This document shows positions 53,928 to 62,649 of a stretch of 64,000 nucleotides of DNA, piece by piece. The first letter of the stretch is position 1; each line of letters starts with the position of its first letter. A program made the translations under genes and the position numbers. Below the pieces are notes generated by a model, which made no database searches, was not told the origin of the DNA, and worked only from the letters and a program-made list of their open reading frames with translations. The DNA is from Parachlamydiaceae bacterium. GTDB taxonomy: Bacteria; Chlamydiota; Chlamydiia; Chlamydiales; Parachlamydiaceae. The stretch is taken from the NCBI GenBank assembly GCA_025451995.1, contig JANWJE010000140.1:1-64000 (forward strand), written 5' to 3'.

Positions 53928-56231
53928 ATGGCACAGCCAAATTTTGATTATGCAGGCGCGCGTGAAGCCGGGTACTCAGATGAAGAAATAAAAGAATTTT
54001 TAGGATCTCTTCCATCATACAAATCAACCAATACAGGCAGCGCTTGGCAAAATATTCTGAATAACGCATCCAACTTTTTTGGCAATCTTGGTAATCCAAC
54101 AGCTAAAGAAAAAGAACAAGAACCTTCACCTGAAGATTTGATCGAAAGGCATCTATTAAAAAACCTACCCAATTTCGACGTTAAAGGTGCCTTAGATGCG
54201 GGATATGACCCAGACGAAATAAATGCCTTTCTTAATGAAAATCAGCCGAAAAGAAGCAATTTAGAAAAAGGTGGTAGAATAGCTGGCCAATTCGCATTAG
54301 GTTTAGCAGAAAATGCGGCACTTCCCTATGAGATTGGTGTAGCTCCATTGTCATCAAAAGAAGCACAAAATATTCCTTATCGTGAAGATGTAGGATCTGA
54401 AATTGAAGATTTGATGGCACAAAAAGCTTCTGGGCAATGGTCGCCACAAGATGAAAAATTCCTTCAGCATCTACAAGAGCAAATTCAAGACCCACGCAAG
54501 TCAATGGAAAATGCTCAAACATTAAATGTTGGAATCCGCGATTTAGCGGAAAAAGCAACAGGCATAGACCTTCATCCTGAGGGCGTTTTGGAAAAAGCAG
54601 CCCAATTTTCGGCTTATTTAAAGAACCCTTCTAAATTAGCCGGAGTTTTTAAAACAGGGGTCAAGTTTCCGGATATAGTTAAAGCATTCGCACCAACAGG
54701 AAAAGAAGCACTAAGAGGACTTGGCGCAGGTGCCGGATTAGAAGCGGCTGAGCAAGGTAACTTTGGCCCAATCGGTACACTAGCTTCTACGGTAGTTGGC
54801 GATGTAATTGGTCATGGGGTAGGAGCTGGGCTATCTGGTGCTAAAAAGTTACTCACACAACCAAAGAAAACATTAGCTGAAGTGGCTGCAATTTTTACTC
54901 CTAAAGATAAGAGAAAACTACAACAAAATATCATTGAAGACTTTAGAAGAGCTGGTATTCAAGCGGACCTTGGCACAATTACCGATAGCAACCTCATTAA
55001 GTGGACGCAGTCTCGTTTGGCACAATCTGGCCTAGCTGGCAAAGCATTAGATAATTTCCGCCATGAAGTAACCGATCAAATTAAAACGCAATACCGAGAA
55101 TTAGCAGAGGGGCTTGGCAATGCTAGATTTGCTAATTCTTTCGAAGCTGGCGAAGTCCTTAAAGATAACCTGAAGCGGATTAGAGATGCTGATTTAGCGG
55201 AAGCCAGAGGACTTTACACTAACGCAAATAAATCGTTGAGAGAAAATGCGCAAGTTAACACATCTAAACTTGGAAAATTGGTCCTTAACTTAGAAAAAGA
55301 GCTAAAACCTGGGCAAATTAAATCTGGTGAGCAACAAGCTGTTTTGAATGCGTTAGAAAAATTAAAGAGAGATATCTTTGATTCTGAGGGGAATTTAATC
55401 TATGGAAACGTCAAAGATTTGATGAATAACAAGATAGCACTCAACGATATTATCGATTACGAAGTGCAAGGCGGTGCTAAACAGCTACTTAAAGGGATAG
55501 TTTCCGAATTGGATAGGACTATTATTTCGCATGGAAAGGAAAATCCGACATTTGCCAAAAATTATGTAATGGCAAATAAAAAATTTGCAGATCATGCCAA
55601 GACATTCAGGAATAAAGATATTAATCTTCTTTTGAGAACACAAGATCCTTCGCAGATAATGGGAAGGATGAACTCGCTTAATGGCATTCGCAACCTCAAT
55701 AAAATTCTTTCCAAAACACAGGAAGGAAGAGAGCTATTCAAGGATTTAACCAGGTTAAAACTCGATGAAGTTATTGGAAATAATCTCGTTGATAGCACAA
55801 CCCAACAAGTAAAACTTGGTACATTTTCCAAATTGCTTCAGAAAGGGAAAAACAGGGAAATTATTAAAGAAATTCTTTCAGTCGATGCTTTCAAACGATT
55901 GGAAAAATTACAAAAAAATGCAGGCCGATTGGCCGATGCAGCAGATAAATTCTACAACGCCTCAAAATCTGGTGTAGTTGCCGCTGATGCTGCCGTAATT
56001 GCTAAAGGAATGTCTGATATCGCGCATCTTCTATATGGCAACCCATGGCCATTAATGAAGACCTCAGGTGGAATATTAGGGGCTAGAAAGCTCAGCCAGC
56101 TATTATCCGATTCCGAATTTTTAAAACTGACTGAAGAAGCTATTCTAGTCGCAGAAAAAGGGAACAACAAAGAGATGATCAATGCTTTTGAAAAGCTAAG
56201 GCCTTATGTCCTTCAAGCAATAGTATATTAA
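53928..56231 (+). CDS. Large protein with phage pilot-type motif repeats
   Basis: 767 residues, the longest in the element. It begins with two copies of a motif: FDYAGAREAGYSDEEIKEFL (6-25) and FDVKGALDAGYDPDEINAFL (about 84-103). The AGYSDEEI pattern is seen at the start of large phage internal or DNA-injection proteins. A Gly/Ala-rich region (about 225-300, GLGAGAGLEAAEQGN) could insert into a membrane, followed by long helices. This role is inferred. It converges with the - strand block 9 bp further on. Confidence 0.5.
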   Translation: MAQPNFDYAGAREAGYSDEEIKEFLGSLPSYKSTNTGSAWQNILNNASNFFGNLGNPTAKEKEQEPSPEDLIERHLLKNLPNFDVKGALDAGYDPDEINAFLNENQPKRSNLEKGGRIAGQFALGLAENAALPYEIGVAPLSSKEAQNIPYREDVGSEIEDLMAQKASGQWSPQDEKFLQHLQEQIQDPRKSMENAQTLNVGIRDLAEKATGIDLHPEGVLEKAAQFSAYLKNPSKLAGVFKTGVKFPDIVKAFAPTGKEALRGLGAGAGLEAAEQGNFGPIGTLASTVVGDVIGHGVGAGLSGAKKLLTQPKKTLAEVAAIFTPKDKRKLQQNIIEDFRRAGIQADLGTITDSNLIKWTQSRLAQSGLAGKALDNFRHEVTDQIKTQYRELAEGLGNARFANSFEAGEVLKDNLKRIRDADLAEARGLYTNANKSLRENAQVNTSKLGKLVLNLEKELKPGQIKSGEQQAVLNALEKLKRDIFDSEGNLIYGNVKDLMNNKIALNDIIDYEVQGGAKQLLKGIVSELDRTIISHGKENPTFAKNYVMANKKFADHAKTFRNKDINLLLRTQDPSQIMGRMNSLNGIRNLNKILSKTQEGRELFKDLTRLKLDEVIGNNLVDSTTQQVKLGTFSKLLQKGKNREIIKEILSVDAFKRLEKLQKNAGRLADAADKFYNASKSGVVAADAAVIAKGMSDIAHLLYGNPWPLMKTSGGILGARKLSQLLSDSEFLKLTEEAILVAEKGNNKEMINAFEKLRPYVLQAIVY

Positions 56232-56240
56232 ATTTTAAAA

Positions 56241-56765
56241 TTAAAAAGGTTCAAATAGAGGAAGCGACCAAGTGTTCTCCCCCCCTGCAAACATCATACT
56301 TTTTCCTATTAATTTTTCTTCTTTAAATAATAGGAAGCATATCCCATATCTTAGAATCTTTTCAGAGCCGTCTATAATCATGTCAGGTTCTCCAAATGCT
56401 ATTTCAACTTCTTCTCTAGTTGAGCCATTTTTAATATTATAGGATGACGTTAACAATTCCAAAAGACTTTTAAAAGTAAAGACAGCTTCTTCGTTTCTTG
56501 TGTCTAAATAGGCAGCCTGTCTTGATTGATCCCAGGCCTTCTTTATTTCACCTAATTTGATATAAACACACGCTAAATTGTTATGATAACGAGATAGTCT
56601 AGGCTCTAGTTCGCACGCTTTTTCAAGATGAATACGAGCTTCCTGGATATTTCCATCTTCTAGGCATTGTGTACCTTTATTAAAATGCACACTAGATTTT
56701 ACAGCAGTACACCCAGGTAGAAATAAAATTATGATTAATAAAAAAGCTGAATTAACTATTTTCAT
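56241..56765 (-). CDS. TPR lipoprotein
   Basis: 174 residues. Signal with lipobox (LFLPGC; Cys at about 19), two to three TPR helices (CLEDGNIQEARIHLEKACEL; VYIKLGEIKKAWDQSRQAAY), then a SmpA/OmlA-like end (NGSTREEVEIAFGEPDMIIDG). TPRs bind proteins. It overlaps the next upstream gene by 4 nt, forming a three-gene - strand unit (58001 to 56241) of envelope proteins, typical cargo genes. Confidence 0.65.
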   Translation of the reverse strand: MKIVNSAFLLIIILFLPGCTAVKSSVHFNKGTQCLEDGNIQEARIHLEKACELEPRLSRYHNNLACVYIKLGEIKKAWDQSRQAAYLDTRNEEAVFTFKSLLELLTSSYNIKNGSTREEVEIAFGEPDMIIDGSEKILRYGICFLLFKEEKLIGKSMMFAGGENTWSLPLFEPF

Positions 56766-57034
56766 TTGCTTTTTCCGTCAAATGTAAATGTTTTCTTATT
56801 TGTTACGTTTAGAGTTTTACAAATTATAATAGCTAAGATAGAACCAAGTAATGCTGAAATTCGATAAGGTCCCCAAAAATCCCTATCATCCCAAGTTAAC
56901 CAAAAAAAGATTGAATATGGTAGAACTCCAATTAAATAAGTGATTGTTGGGTGTTTATCACCAATTTTGTATAAAATCCACCCTAAAACAATCCCCAAAG
57001 GGATAGATAAAATAATAGCCATCTTACAGATCAT
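56762..57034 (-). CDS. Small membrane protein
   Basis: 90 residues with three likely membrane segments (AIILSIPLGIVLGWILY; TYLIGVLPYSIFFWLTW; ISALLGSILAIIICKTL). The function is unknown. It overlaps both neighbours (4 and 11 nt), so it is translated with them. Confidence 0.6.
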   Translation of the reverse strand: MICKMAIILSIPLGIVLGWILYKIGDKHPTITYLIGVLPYSIFFWLTWDDRDFWGPYRISALLGSILAIIICKTLNVTNKKTFTFDGKSK

Positions 57035-58001
57035 CCAATAAATGTTGTTGGCAAACCTGCCAAAATGTTTGTTTTATTTCTTTACAGCAATTTTTACTTC
57101 CCCAGCCTTGATTGCAGCAATTTTCGCAATCCACTAGGAGTTCACCAAGAGCCCAGGTTGCAGCTATTGCTAATGGCTTTTGAGAAATGCAACCAACAAG
57201 TATAGCGCAAATATAGCTTGCTCTTGCGCACATTCTTCTACAAAACTCCTCGTCGTTATTGTTAGCAACAGTTCGAATTTTTGGTGTTTCCCCTCTTTCT
57301 TCCATTAAAGCGAAAAGTTCTTTCCCTAAAATTTTGGGTGCTATTTCTTTAAAAACAAATGTTTCATAACCATTTAGCTCATGATTATGAAAACATGGCT
57401 GATGGTGAATTTTAAATTTATTTTTAACATAGTATTCATATGGTGGTGCAATACTATTATCTATAATTTTTTTTATTCTGCTCTGAAATTCCTTTTTGTT
57501 TCCTTTCAATAAATAGCATTGAGCTTGCTCAAAATATGTGATAAATTTACATTCTTTAGATAAAGCTTCTGTATCTTTATCTTCGATAATGTCAATCATT
57601 TCATCAAAATAACGAATGGCGCTATCATATCTCTTCAAAAATCTATTAGAATATGCTTTATAAGCTAGAATAATAAGTTTTTCTCTTGGTGAAGGGTAAT
57701 CATAAGGTGGAGGAAAAGCTGCTTTTTCATATTCTTTGATTTTTTCTATGCATTTACTGTAACGGAATGTGTCAAATGCATACGATGCTTGTTGTAGGAT
57801 TTTTTTAGGATTTGGAGGAGTAATTCCATATGGTATCAATTGCATTTGCACTTGGAGATCATTATCTAATTCATCACCATCATTAAAAGCATCGATAAAT
57901 TGTATAACATCTTCATCATAAGCATGAAAATGTGATGAATAACAAAAAGAGCAAAGAATTAAAAGCACTGAAGAAAGTAAAATCCGCATAATAAATCTCA
58001 T
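57024..58001 (-). CDS. Secreted Cys-rich protein with TPR-like helices
   Basis: 325 residues. Signal peptide 1-22 (ILLSSVLLILCSFCYSS). The middle part reads as helical repeats (YDSAIRYFDEMIDIIED; FEQAQCYLLKGNKKEFQ). The C-terminal 70 residues are rich in Cys (RRMCARASYICAILVGC; CENCCNQGW; NCCKEI), suggesting disulfides outside the cytosol. Not recognised; first gene of the three-gene unit. Confidence 0.55.
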   Translation of the reverse strand: MRFIMRILLSSVLLILCSFCYSSHFHAYDEDVIQFIDAFNDGDELDNDLQVQMQLIPYGITPPNPKKILQQASYAFDTFRYSKCIEKIKEYEKAAFPPPYDYPSPREKLIILAYKAYSNRFLKRYDSAIRYFDEMIDIIEDKDTEALSKECKFITYFEQAQCYLLKGNKKEFQSRIKKIIDNSIAPPYEYYVKNKFKIHHQPCFHNHELNGYETFVFKEIAPKILGKELFALMEERGETPKIRTVANNNDEEFCRRMCARASYICAILVGCISQKPLAIAATWALGELLVDCENCCNQGWGSKNCCKEIKQTFWQVCQQHLLDDL

Positions 58002-58079
58002 TTAAAAAATGAAGAAAAAAATGTAAAGGACTTTCACATTTAACAAAATACTAAGAGAAAATTTAATTTTTTTTCGAGT

Positions 58080-58223
58080 GTGATTTTCTGGATACCCATT
58101 GGCATCTTACTATTGATCTTTGCATTCATATTTGTCAAATTTTCGTGGAGATTCATCAAATTCATTATCTATCAAATTTCGTATACAATAGCAAAGGGAA
58201 TTGAAGACGCTTCTACCCACTGA
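58080..58223 (+). CDS. Possible 47-residue single-span protein
   Basis: A GTG-started frame in the 274-bp gap between two - strand genes. It encodes one clear membrane helix (IGILLLIFAFIFV) followed by an amphipathic basic segment (KFSWRFIKFIIYQISY). No Shine-Dalgarno is seen, so it may be chance; the hydrophobic pattern is the only support. Nothing else was found in 58002-58275. Confidence 0.25.
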   Translation: MIFWIPIGILLLIFAFIFVKFSWRFIKFIIYQISYTIAKGIEDASTH

Positions 58224-58275
58224 GTTTTTTTTAGTTTGAGTCTGAGTTGATCTCTTTATTGTTTACAGTTCTTCT

Positions 58276-58830
58276 CTATCCATTCTTCTCTATCCATTTT
58301 TTTCTTGGTTTATAAACGCTAGACAGGTTCTTTTCCCACTCAGGCCATTTACCTATGGCTTCAAACATTAGTTGATTCAACTCAGCCAAGCTTTCTACTT
58401 TTCTCATTCTACAGACAATATCAGCGCATTCTTTTCTGGATTCACAAGAATAAACTCTATCTTCTCTGTCTCGTCTTAACTGTTCTTCGAACTCTTTCTC
58501 TCTGCGTTCTTCTAGCCATTCGCTTATGCAAGACCAAATTCCACACGCAATCTGCAAAATAACCCAACAAACAAACATGTAAAATGCGAAAGCGAAAATT
58601 TTCGAAATAGTCAGTTGGGCTAATGGAGTATCTGCTATTTCTGAAGCATCTGCTTGAAAAGCCTTTAATAAGTCGACTAAGGATGCAATCCATGGACGAA
58701 TAAAACCATCATCGATCGCATTGAAATCTTTGCAGACAAGAGAGAAAATCAAGATGCCAAATAAACTTAGAATCAATTTTGGAAGTATATCCTGAAATTT
58801 TTGAGTGAACTTATCAATGAATTCTTTCAA
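58276..58830 (-). CDS. Hypothetical two-span membrane protein
   Basis: 184 residues. Membrane segments at about 15-33 (ILPKLILSLFGILIFSLV) and 72-95 (IFAFAFYMFVCWVILQIACGIW), then a charged coiled-coil stretch (EWLEERREKEFEEQLRRD). It is separated from the three-gene unit. The last codons contain a short direct repeat (tctctatccattctt twice). No function recognised. Confidence 0.55.
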   Translation of the reverse strand: MKEFIDKFTQKFQDILPKLILSLFGILIFSLVCKDFNAIDDGFIRPWIASLVDLLKAFQADASEIADTPLAQLTISKIFAFAFYMFVCWVILQIACGIWSCISEWLEERREKEFEEQLRRDREDRVYSCESRKECADIVCRMRKVESLAELNQLMFEAIGKWPEWEKNLSSVYKPRKKWIEKNG

Positions 58831-58917
58831 AAAAACACCATTTAAAATAGTTGAGTGAAAATTATCTATTGCTTTGATTTTAAGTACAATGTGAAAGAAT
58901 ATTTATGTGTTTTTAAA

Positions 58918-58941
58918 ATTACGAAACAGTTGTTTCGTAAT
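58918..58941 (-). terminator. Terminator of the - strand toxin-antitoxin operon
   Basis: attacgaaac-agtt-gtttcgtaat is a perfect 10-bp stem; read on the - strand it is followed by TTTTAAAAA and lies directly after the stop at 58942. Confidence 0.75.
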
Positions 58942-59082
58942 CTAAAAAGCTGAAGGCAGATCAAGTGAATTGGAGTTGAAATCATCAAATAAAACAGCTT
59001 CAGCAAAGGCCAGATTAGCTTCTCTGATATCATTTTCGCTTAAAACCACTTCGTCAAAGTGATGAAAATCACTGTAAATCAT
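58942..59082 (-). CDS. 46-residue acidic protein
   Basis: It starts with ATG overlapping the stop of the upstream YkgJ-like gene as ATGA and ends just before a strong hairpin, so it looks like a true last gene of the operon. Sequence is acidic and helical (HHFDEVVLSENDIREANLAF). It is too short for a family call. Confidence 0.6.
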   Translation of the reverse strand: MIYSDFHHFDEVVLSENDIREANLAFAEAVLFDDFNSNSLDLPSAF

Positions 59083-59465
59083 GATTTATTTCTGAGAGAT
59101 CTTATTTGAATTGGTTTTTCAGACTTGGCTAGTTGCCTCTGTAAATATCTAAAATTTTGCCTGGTTCTTTCTTTTCCATTTTTATGAAGATAAGGGCAAC
59201 TCATGAAAATATCTGACTCGTCGCCAAATTCTCTACAAATCTCTGGTCTATTTTCGTAAATATTGCAATTGTGATCATCCCTCAAAAAAGGACATCCTCC
59301 AGTTTCTGTTAAAGGAAAAACATGATCATTAGGGTAATCAACGACTTCATCTGGCTTGGTTATCACTTTATCCTGATTTTCTTCCCAAATCTTTCTTGGA
59401 AGAGCTATCATAGAGCAACAAACAGCTTTGCACTTTGCGTGCATTCTTTTACAGTCAAGAGACAT
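59079..59465 (-). CDS. YkgJ-family Cys-rich metal-binding protein
   Basis: 128 residues from ATG 59465. CKAVCC, GGCPFL, CNIYENRPEICREFG and SCPYL give the eight-Cys pattern of the YkgJ (zinc or iron-cluster-binding) family. The biochemical role is unknown; some relatives are predicted to act on proteins or cofactors. Its start lies 12 nt after the antitoxin stop. It is the third gene after the toxin-antitoxin pair. Confidence 0.7.
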   Translation of the reverse strand: MSLDCKRMHAKCKAVCCSMIALPRKIWEENQDKVITKPDEVVDYPNDHVFPLTETGGCPFLRDDHNCNIYENRPEICREFGDESDIFMSCPYLHKNGKERTRQNFRYLQRQLAKSEKPIQIRSLRNKS

Positions 59466-59476
59466 ACAGAAACCTA

Positions 59477-59761
59477 TCAGCAAGCACAGCAATTAACAAG
59501 CTTCGCCAAAGTTCTAATCGTTGGATTTTTCCCTTTCAAAGCCTTGTACATTGTTGCTCGAGGGATCTTGTTTTCTTCCGCCGCTTTAACCTTGTTGACA
59601 GCTTCCAAATATGTAGAAATCACTTCCATCAATCCATCTGGATCATTATTTTTTAGGCAATCAAAGATAGCTTCCCCTATGAATTTTTCATCGGTTAAAC
59701 GTTGAGCTGAATCAACCTCTGTAACTTTTGCGTTTTTTTTGAGTTTAAATTTACGAGTCAT
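59477..59761 (-). CDS. HigA-like antitoxin
   Basis: 94 residues from ATG 59761, 1 nt after the toxin stop, with AGGGAG upstream. It has a DNA-binding helix-turn-helix at the C-terminus (NKIPRATMYKALKGKNPTIRTLAKLV), the HigA/XRE-like type that pairs with HigB toxins. It would repress its own operon. Confidence 0.75.
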   Translation of the reverse strand: MTRKFKLKKNAKVTEVDSAQRLTDEKFIGEAIFDCLKNNDPDGLMEVISTYLEAVNKVKAAEENKIPRATMYKALKGKNPTIRTLAKLVNCCAC

Positions 59762-59762
59762 T

Positions 59763-60053
59763 TTATGTGTACTCCCTAAGGATTTTCTTCGCCTGGTTAA
59801 TATCGTAGTCTTGACCATTTTTATTACCTCCTAACAAAAGCAAGATATCTTCGTCTTGTAGGTAGACATAATAAACCCTACGGCCATCTCTCCATTTCAA
59901 TTCAAAAACTCCGTCATCCACATCATTTATCGTTCCAAAATGCCCATCATGTTGTATGTGCATAATACGTTTTTCAACTTGAGTTTTAGATTTCGGTGGT
60001 TGAGTCTCAAGCCAATCGCTAAATTCTTCGGTTCTGAATACTCGGTATCTCAT
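59763..60053 (-). CDS. HigB/RelE-like toxin
   Basis: 96 residues. EEFSDWLETQPPKSKTQVEKRI and GVFELKWRDGRRVYYVYLQDEDILLLLGGNKNGQ match the addiction-module killer family (RelE/ParE superfamily) whose members cut mRNA on the ribosome. The toxin precedes the antitoxin, the order typical of higBA. It would stabilise the element. Confidence 0.8.
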   Translation of the reverse strand: MRYRVFRTEEFSDWLETQPPKSKTQVEKRIMHIQHDGHFGTINDVDDGVFELKWRDGRRVYYVYLQDEDILLLLGGNKNGQDYDINQAKKILREYT

Positions 60054-60138
60054 GCTTCTCTTACTTAAATTGTATCATAAAGTAGACATTTAATCAAAAA
60101 TAAACATAAAAAGCAACTCGAATCAGCGAAACACTGTA

Positions 60139-60175
60139 ACATTGTATTACTGTAATACAATGTCGTTGTACGACA
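60139..60175. promoter_or_regulatory. Operator-like inverted repeats upstream of the toxin gene
   Basis: acattgtattac-t-gtaatacaatgt is a perfect 12-bp inverted repeat with a 1-nt centre (60139-60163); tgtcgt-tgt-acgaca follows (60161-60175). They lie between the RHH gene and the toxin start, where an antitoxin or RHH operator is expected. Confidence 0.6.
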
Positions 60176-60189
60176 TCAAACATTTGCTT

Positions 60190-60384
60190 TTAAAACAATT
60201 CCATTTGATTTTTAGGAATAGGATATACCGTTTCAATAGCCATTCGAATAGCTTCAGAAACTCCTATTTGACGCCGCTCTTGTGTGCTCATTCGAAGGGC
60301 CATATATTTTAATCTTTCCGCTTGTTGCTTAGATAAAACAACGGACAATCGGACACCTTCTTTGATTTGCTTTGGTCTTCCCAT
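60190..60384 (-). CDS. Ribbon-helix-helix-like DNA-binding protein
   Basis: 64 residues. VRLSVVLSKQQAERLKYMAL then STQERRQIGVSEAIRMAIE fits a ribbon-helix-helix repressor. It is upstream of the toxin-antitoxin genes on the same strand, separated by palindromes. Confidence 0.55.
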   Translation of the reverse strand: MGRPKQIKEGVRLSVVLSKQQAERLKYMALRMSTQERRQIGVSEAIRMAIETVYPIPKNQMELF

Positions 60385-60597
60385 GATACCCTCGTTAAAT
60401 AGAAAGTTACTACTATAAAAGCATGTGTGGAAATGTTCAAGATTTTCGGTTAATGCGCTGTTGAATTAATTTTATCGATAATAATTTTTTGCCGATTAAA
60501 TTTTCACAAGTGGTTAAATGTAAATAAAATCCTTCATATTGCATAAAAGACAGATCTCTTTGATAATCATTTCTTTTTCATTTAATGGAGTGTCAAA

Positions 60598-61416
60598 ATG
60601 AAGACTGTAATGAAATTTATAATCCTGTTGATGTACTGTTTTTCTTGCTTCAATTCACCATTAATAGCTAATGAAACTGACGACTTGCTTCAATTGTTTC
60701 ATCTCGCTGTCGAAAATAAAAACTTAGAGCTAGTCAAAGAGGTTATAGAAGCGTTGTTAAAACTTGAGAACAGCAGCAAAAACCTATTAGAAGCTCTAGC
60801 TAAGTATAGTGAGCAAGGAAAAATGGATTTTGCATTACATAAAGCAATCAAAGATAAAAATCTTCTCGCAAGTGTAATATTGACTTATCATTCAAAAGAT
60901 CTTAACACAAGAAAGCCTGGTAATGAAGTTATTTGGATTTCACTTCAAGGAACTAGTAAGGGTGGTGTTGTTCGTTCAAATAAAACAATTCTAGAGTTAG
61001 CTTTAGAATCTAATATGGTGGAATTAATTCCTTATTTATTGATGAAAGGTGCTAATCCAAATATTATTAGTGATATTGCATTTTTACATGAAGGGGAAGA
61101 AGAATCTAATTACATGAGAGAATTTGATTGCGAAATAAAAAACATAACTGGGAAAGAACCACGAAAAAATATTATAATTTTTTATAATCCCACACGTCGT
61201 GTAAATGTTAGCTACAAAAGAACTTTTCTTGGTGAAGCGATCGTCAAAAATCGTTTAGACATTATCGAAATATTACAAAAAATGATTATAAAGGATTGGA
61301 ATAAGGTTTGCTGTACAATAGATGGAATAGATTACACACCTCTTCAATTTTCATTAGCTATTAAGCGTTATGAAATAGCTCAGTTCCTCATTGATCATGG
61401 AGCGAGAATTGAATAA
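60598..61416 (+). CDS. Secreted ankyrin-repeat protein
   Basis: 272 residues. Signal peptide (FIILLMYCFSCFNSPLIA) and degenerate ankyrin units: TILELALESNMVELIPYLLMKGANPN and YTPLQFSLAIKRYEIAQFLIDHGA. Ankyrin proteins bind host proteins in many intracellular bacteria, which makes it a possible effector, carried as cargo of the element. It is divergent from the RHH gene across 213 bp. Confidence 0.7.
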   Translation: MKTVMKFIILLMYCFSCFNSPLIANETDDLLQLFHLAVENKNLELVKEVIEALLKLENSSKNLLEALAKYSEQGKMDFALHKAIKDKNLLASVILTYHSKDLNTRKPGNEVIWISLQGTSKGGVVRSNKTILELALESNMVELIPYLLMKGANPNIISDIAFLHEGEEESNYMREFDCEIKNITGKEPRKNIIIFYNPTRRVNVSYKRTFLGEAIVKNRLDIIEILQKMIIKDWNKVCCTIDGIDYTPLQFSLAIKRYEIAQFLIDHGARIE

Positions 61417-61452
61417 ATTAAGAGAGTAAACGTGTTTTATTACTCTTATGAT

Positions 61453-62421
61453 TTATAACCCTAACTTGGTTGCTGCGCATTCTTGCCACATATTAGCCAT
61501 GCGGACATATTTTTGGTGAGTCTCATATTTCTTTTGTCTTGCTTGTCTCATGCTTGCATGAGGGGCAACCCCATTAATTGCAGCTTGAGTACAAAATCCA
61601 GCTCTTAAAGAGTGTCCACTAAATTGAAGTTCTCTATCTTTGATGTACCCATTTCGTTTAATGATAAAAGCTACAGAAGCTGGAGACATTCCTTTTGCAC
61701 TGATATGACCGTGTTTGTTGATGCCACGAAACAAGAAACCTGATTTGTTTCCCGAAGATTCGAGCCAATCTTGAATAGATCGGACAGGGCAAGTTTCTGG
61801 ATTGCTTCCGTAGGGGATTGGCACAATCTCCCCTTTCCCTTCTTGGTCTGTTTTTGATTTACGTAATAGTATTTCAATCCCTTCCCGCTTAAAAGTCATG
61901 TCTTCAATCATGAGGCTTACGAGCTCAGATCTTCTGAATGCTCCAGTAAATCCAATCAATAGTAGAGCTCTATCTCGCTTCCCTTGTAATCCGTTTCCTA
62001 ATCGTTGAATCATAGCTCGCAAGTCATCGATAACAATCGGGGTTTTTCTTGTCTGAGCCATTCCATGAGTTTTTCTGATTCCTTTAAAAGTGTCAGATAT
62101 GCACTGATCGTTTTTGTCGAATGGATACCCTAAGATTGCATGAGCTTGTCGGATTGAAATAAGGCGTCTTTCAAGACTGGCGATCTTTAGGCATTGTGCT
62201 CGATCAATTAGATAAGCTGCTACAGTCACGGGCATTGCCGGGAGTGATTTCAATCTCTTTGTTACGCACCATTGGTCAAAATCTTTCCAATCTGATTGAT
62301 AGGCTTTTCGCGTGCTTTTGCTTTTCGCCTTGGATATGTAGTCTTTAATTTGTTCGGCCATTAATTCGGCTTCGACGATTTCAAAAGTTTGAAGTGTGAC
62401 AAGTTCCATATAATTTCTCAC
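61453..62421 (-). CDS. Second tyrosine recombinase
   Basis: 322 residues. Core-binding domain (STRKAYQSDWKDFDQWC...), then catalytic R163 (TGAFRRSELVSL), H270 and R273 (GHSLRAGF) and a Tyr in HQKYVRMA (Y305). The third conserved residue region reads MRQARQKKYETHQKY where GHxS/TxxxxxxY is usual. It lies at the right end, pointing inward, unlike the integrase at the left end. It could handle excision or dimer resolution. Confidence 0.85.
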   Translation of the reverse strand: MRNYMELVTLQTFEIVEAELMAEQIKDYISKAKSKSTRKAYQSDWKDFDQWCVTKRLKSLPAMPVTVAAYLIDRAQCLKIASLERRLISIRQAHAILGYPFDKNDQCISDTFKGIRKTHGMAQTRKTPIVIDDLRAMIQRLGNGLQGKRDRALLLIGFTGAFRRSELVSLMIEDMTFKREGIEILLRKSKTDQEGKGEIVPIPYGSNPETCPVRSIQDWLESSGNKSGFLFRGINKHGHISAKGMSPASVAFIIKRNGYIKDRELQFSGHSLRAGFCTQAAINGVAPHASMRQARQKKYETHQKYVRMANMWQECAATKLGL

Positions 62422-62649
62422 TTACGATAATTTGCCCTTATCGAAAGTCAGAAACAGTATCATAATCGAGTCGTTTTTACCAAGTTTTGTCTTAATTATT
62501 TTATCTAGATTTTATGGTCCATATGCGGTCCAGTACAAGGCGCGACTTCCCATAATTTCTCACAACAAATCAATATACTTAAACCTTGTTATTTGATAAA
62601 TTTCGTCTTGAAATGGTGTGGAGTGTTATGTAGTGTTTGGAAAACGTTT

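Noticed and set aside
59322-59705. 127-codon + strand frame across the antitoxin and YkgJ-like genes
   Set aside because: Antisense to two genes with recognisable motifs (helix-turn-helix and eight Cys).
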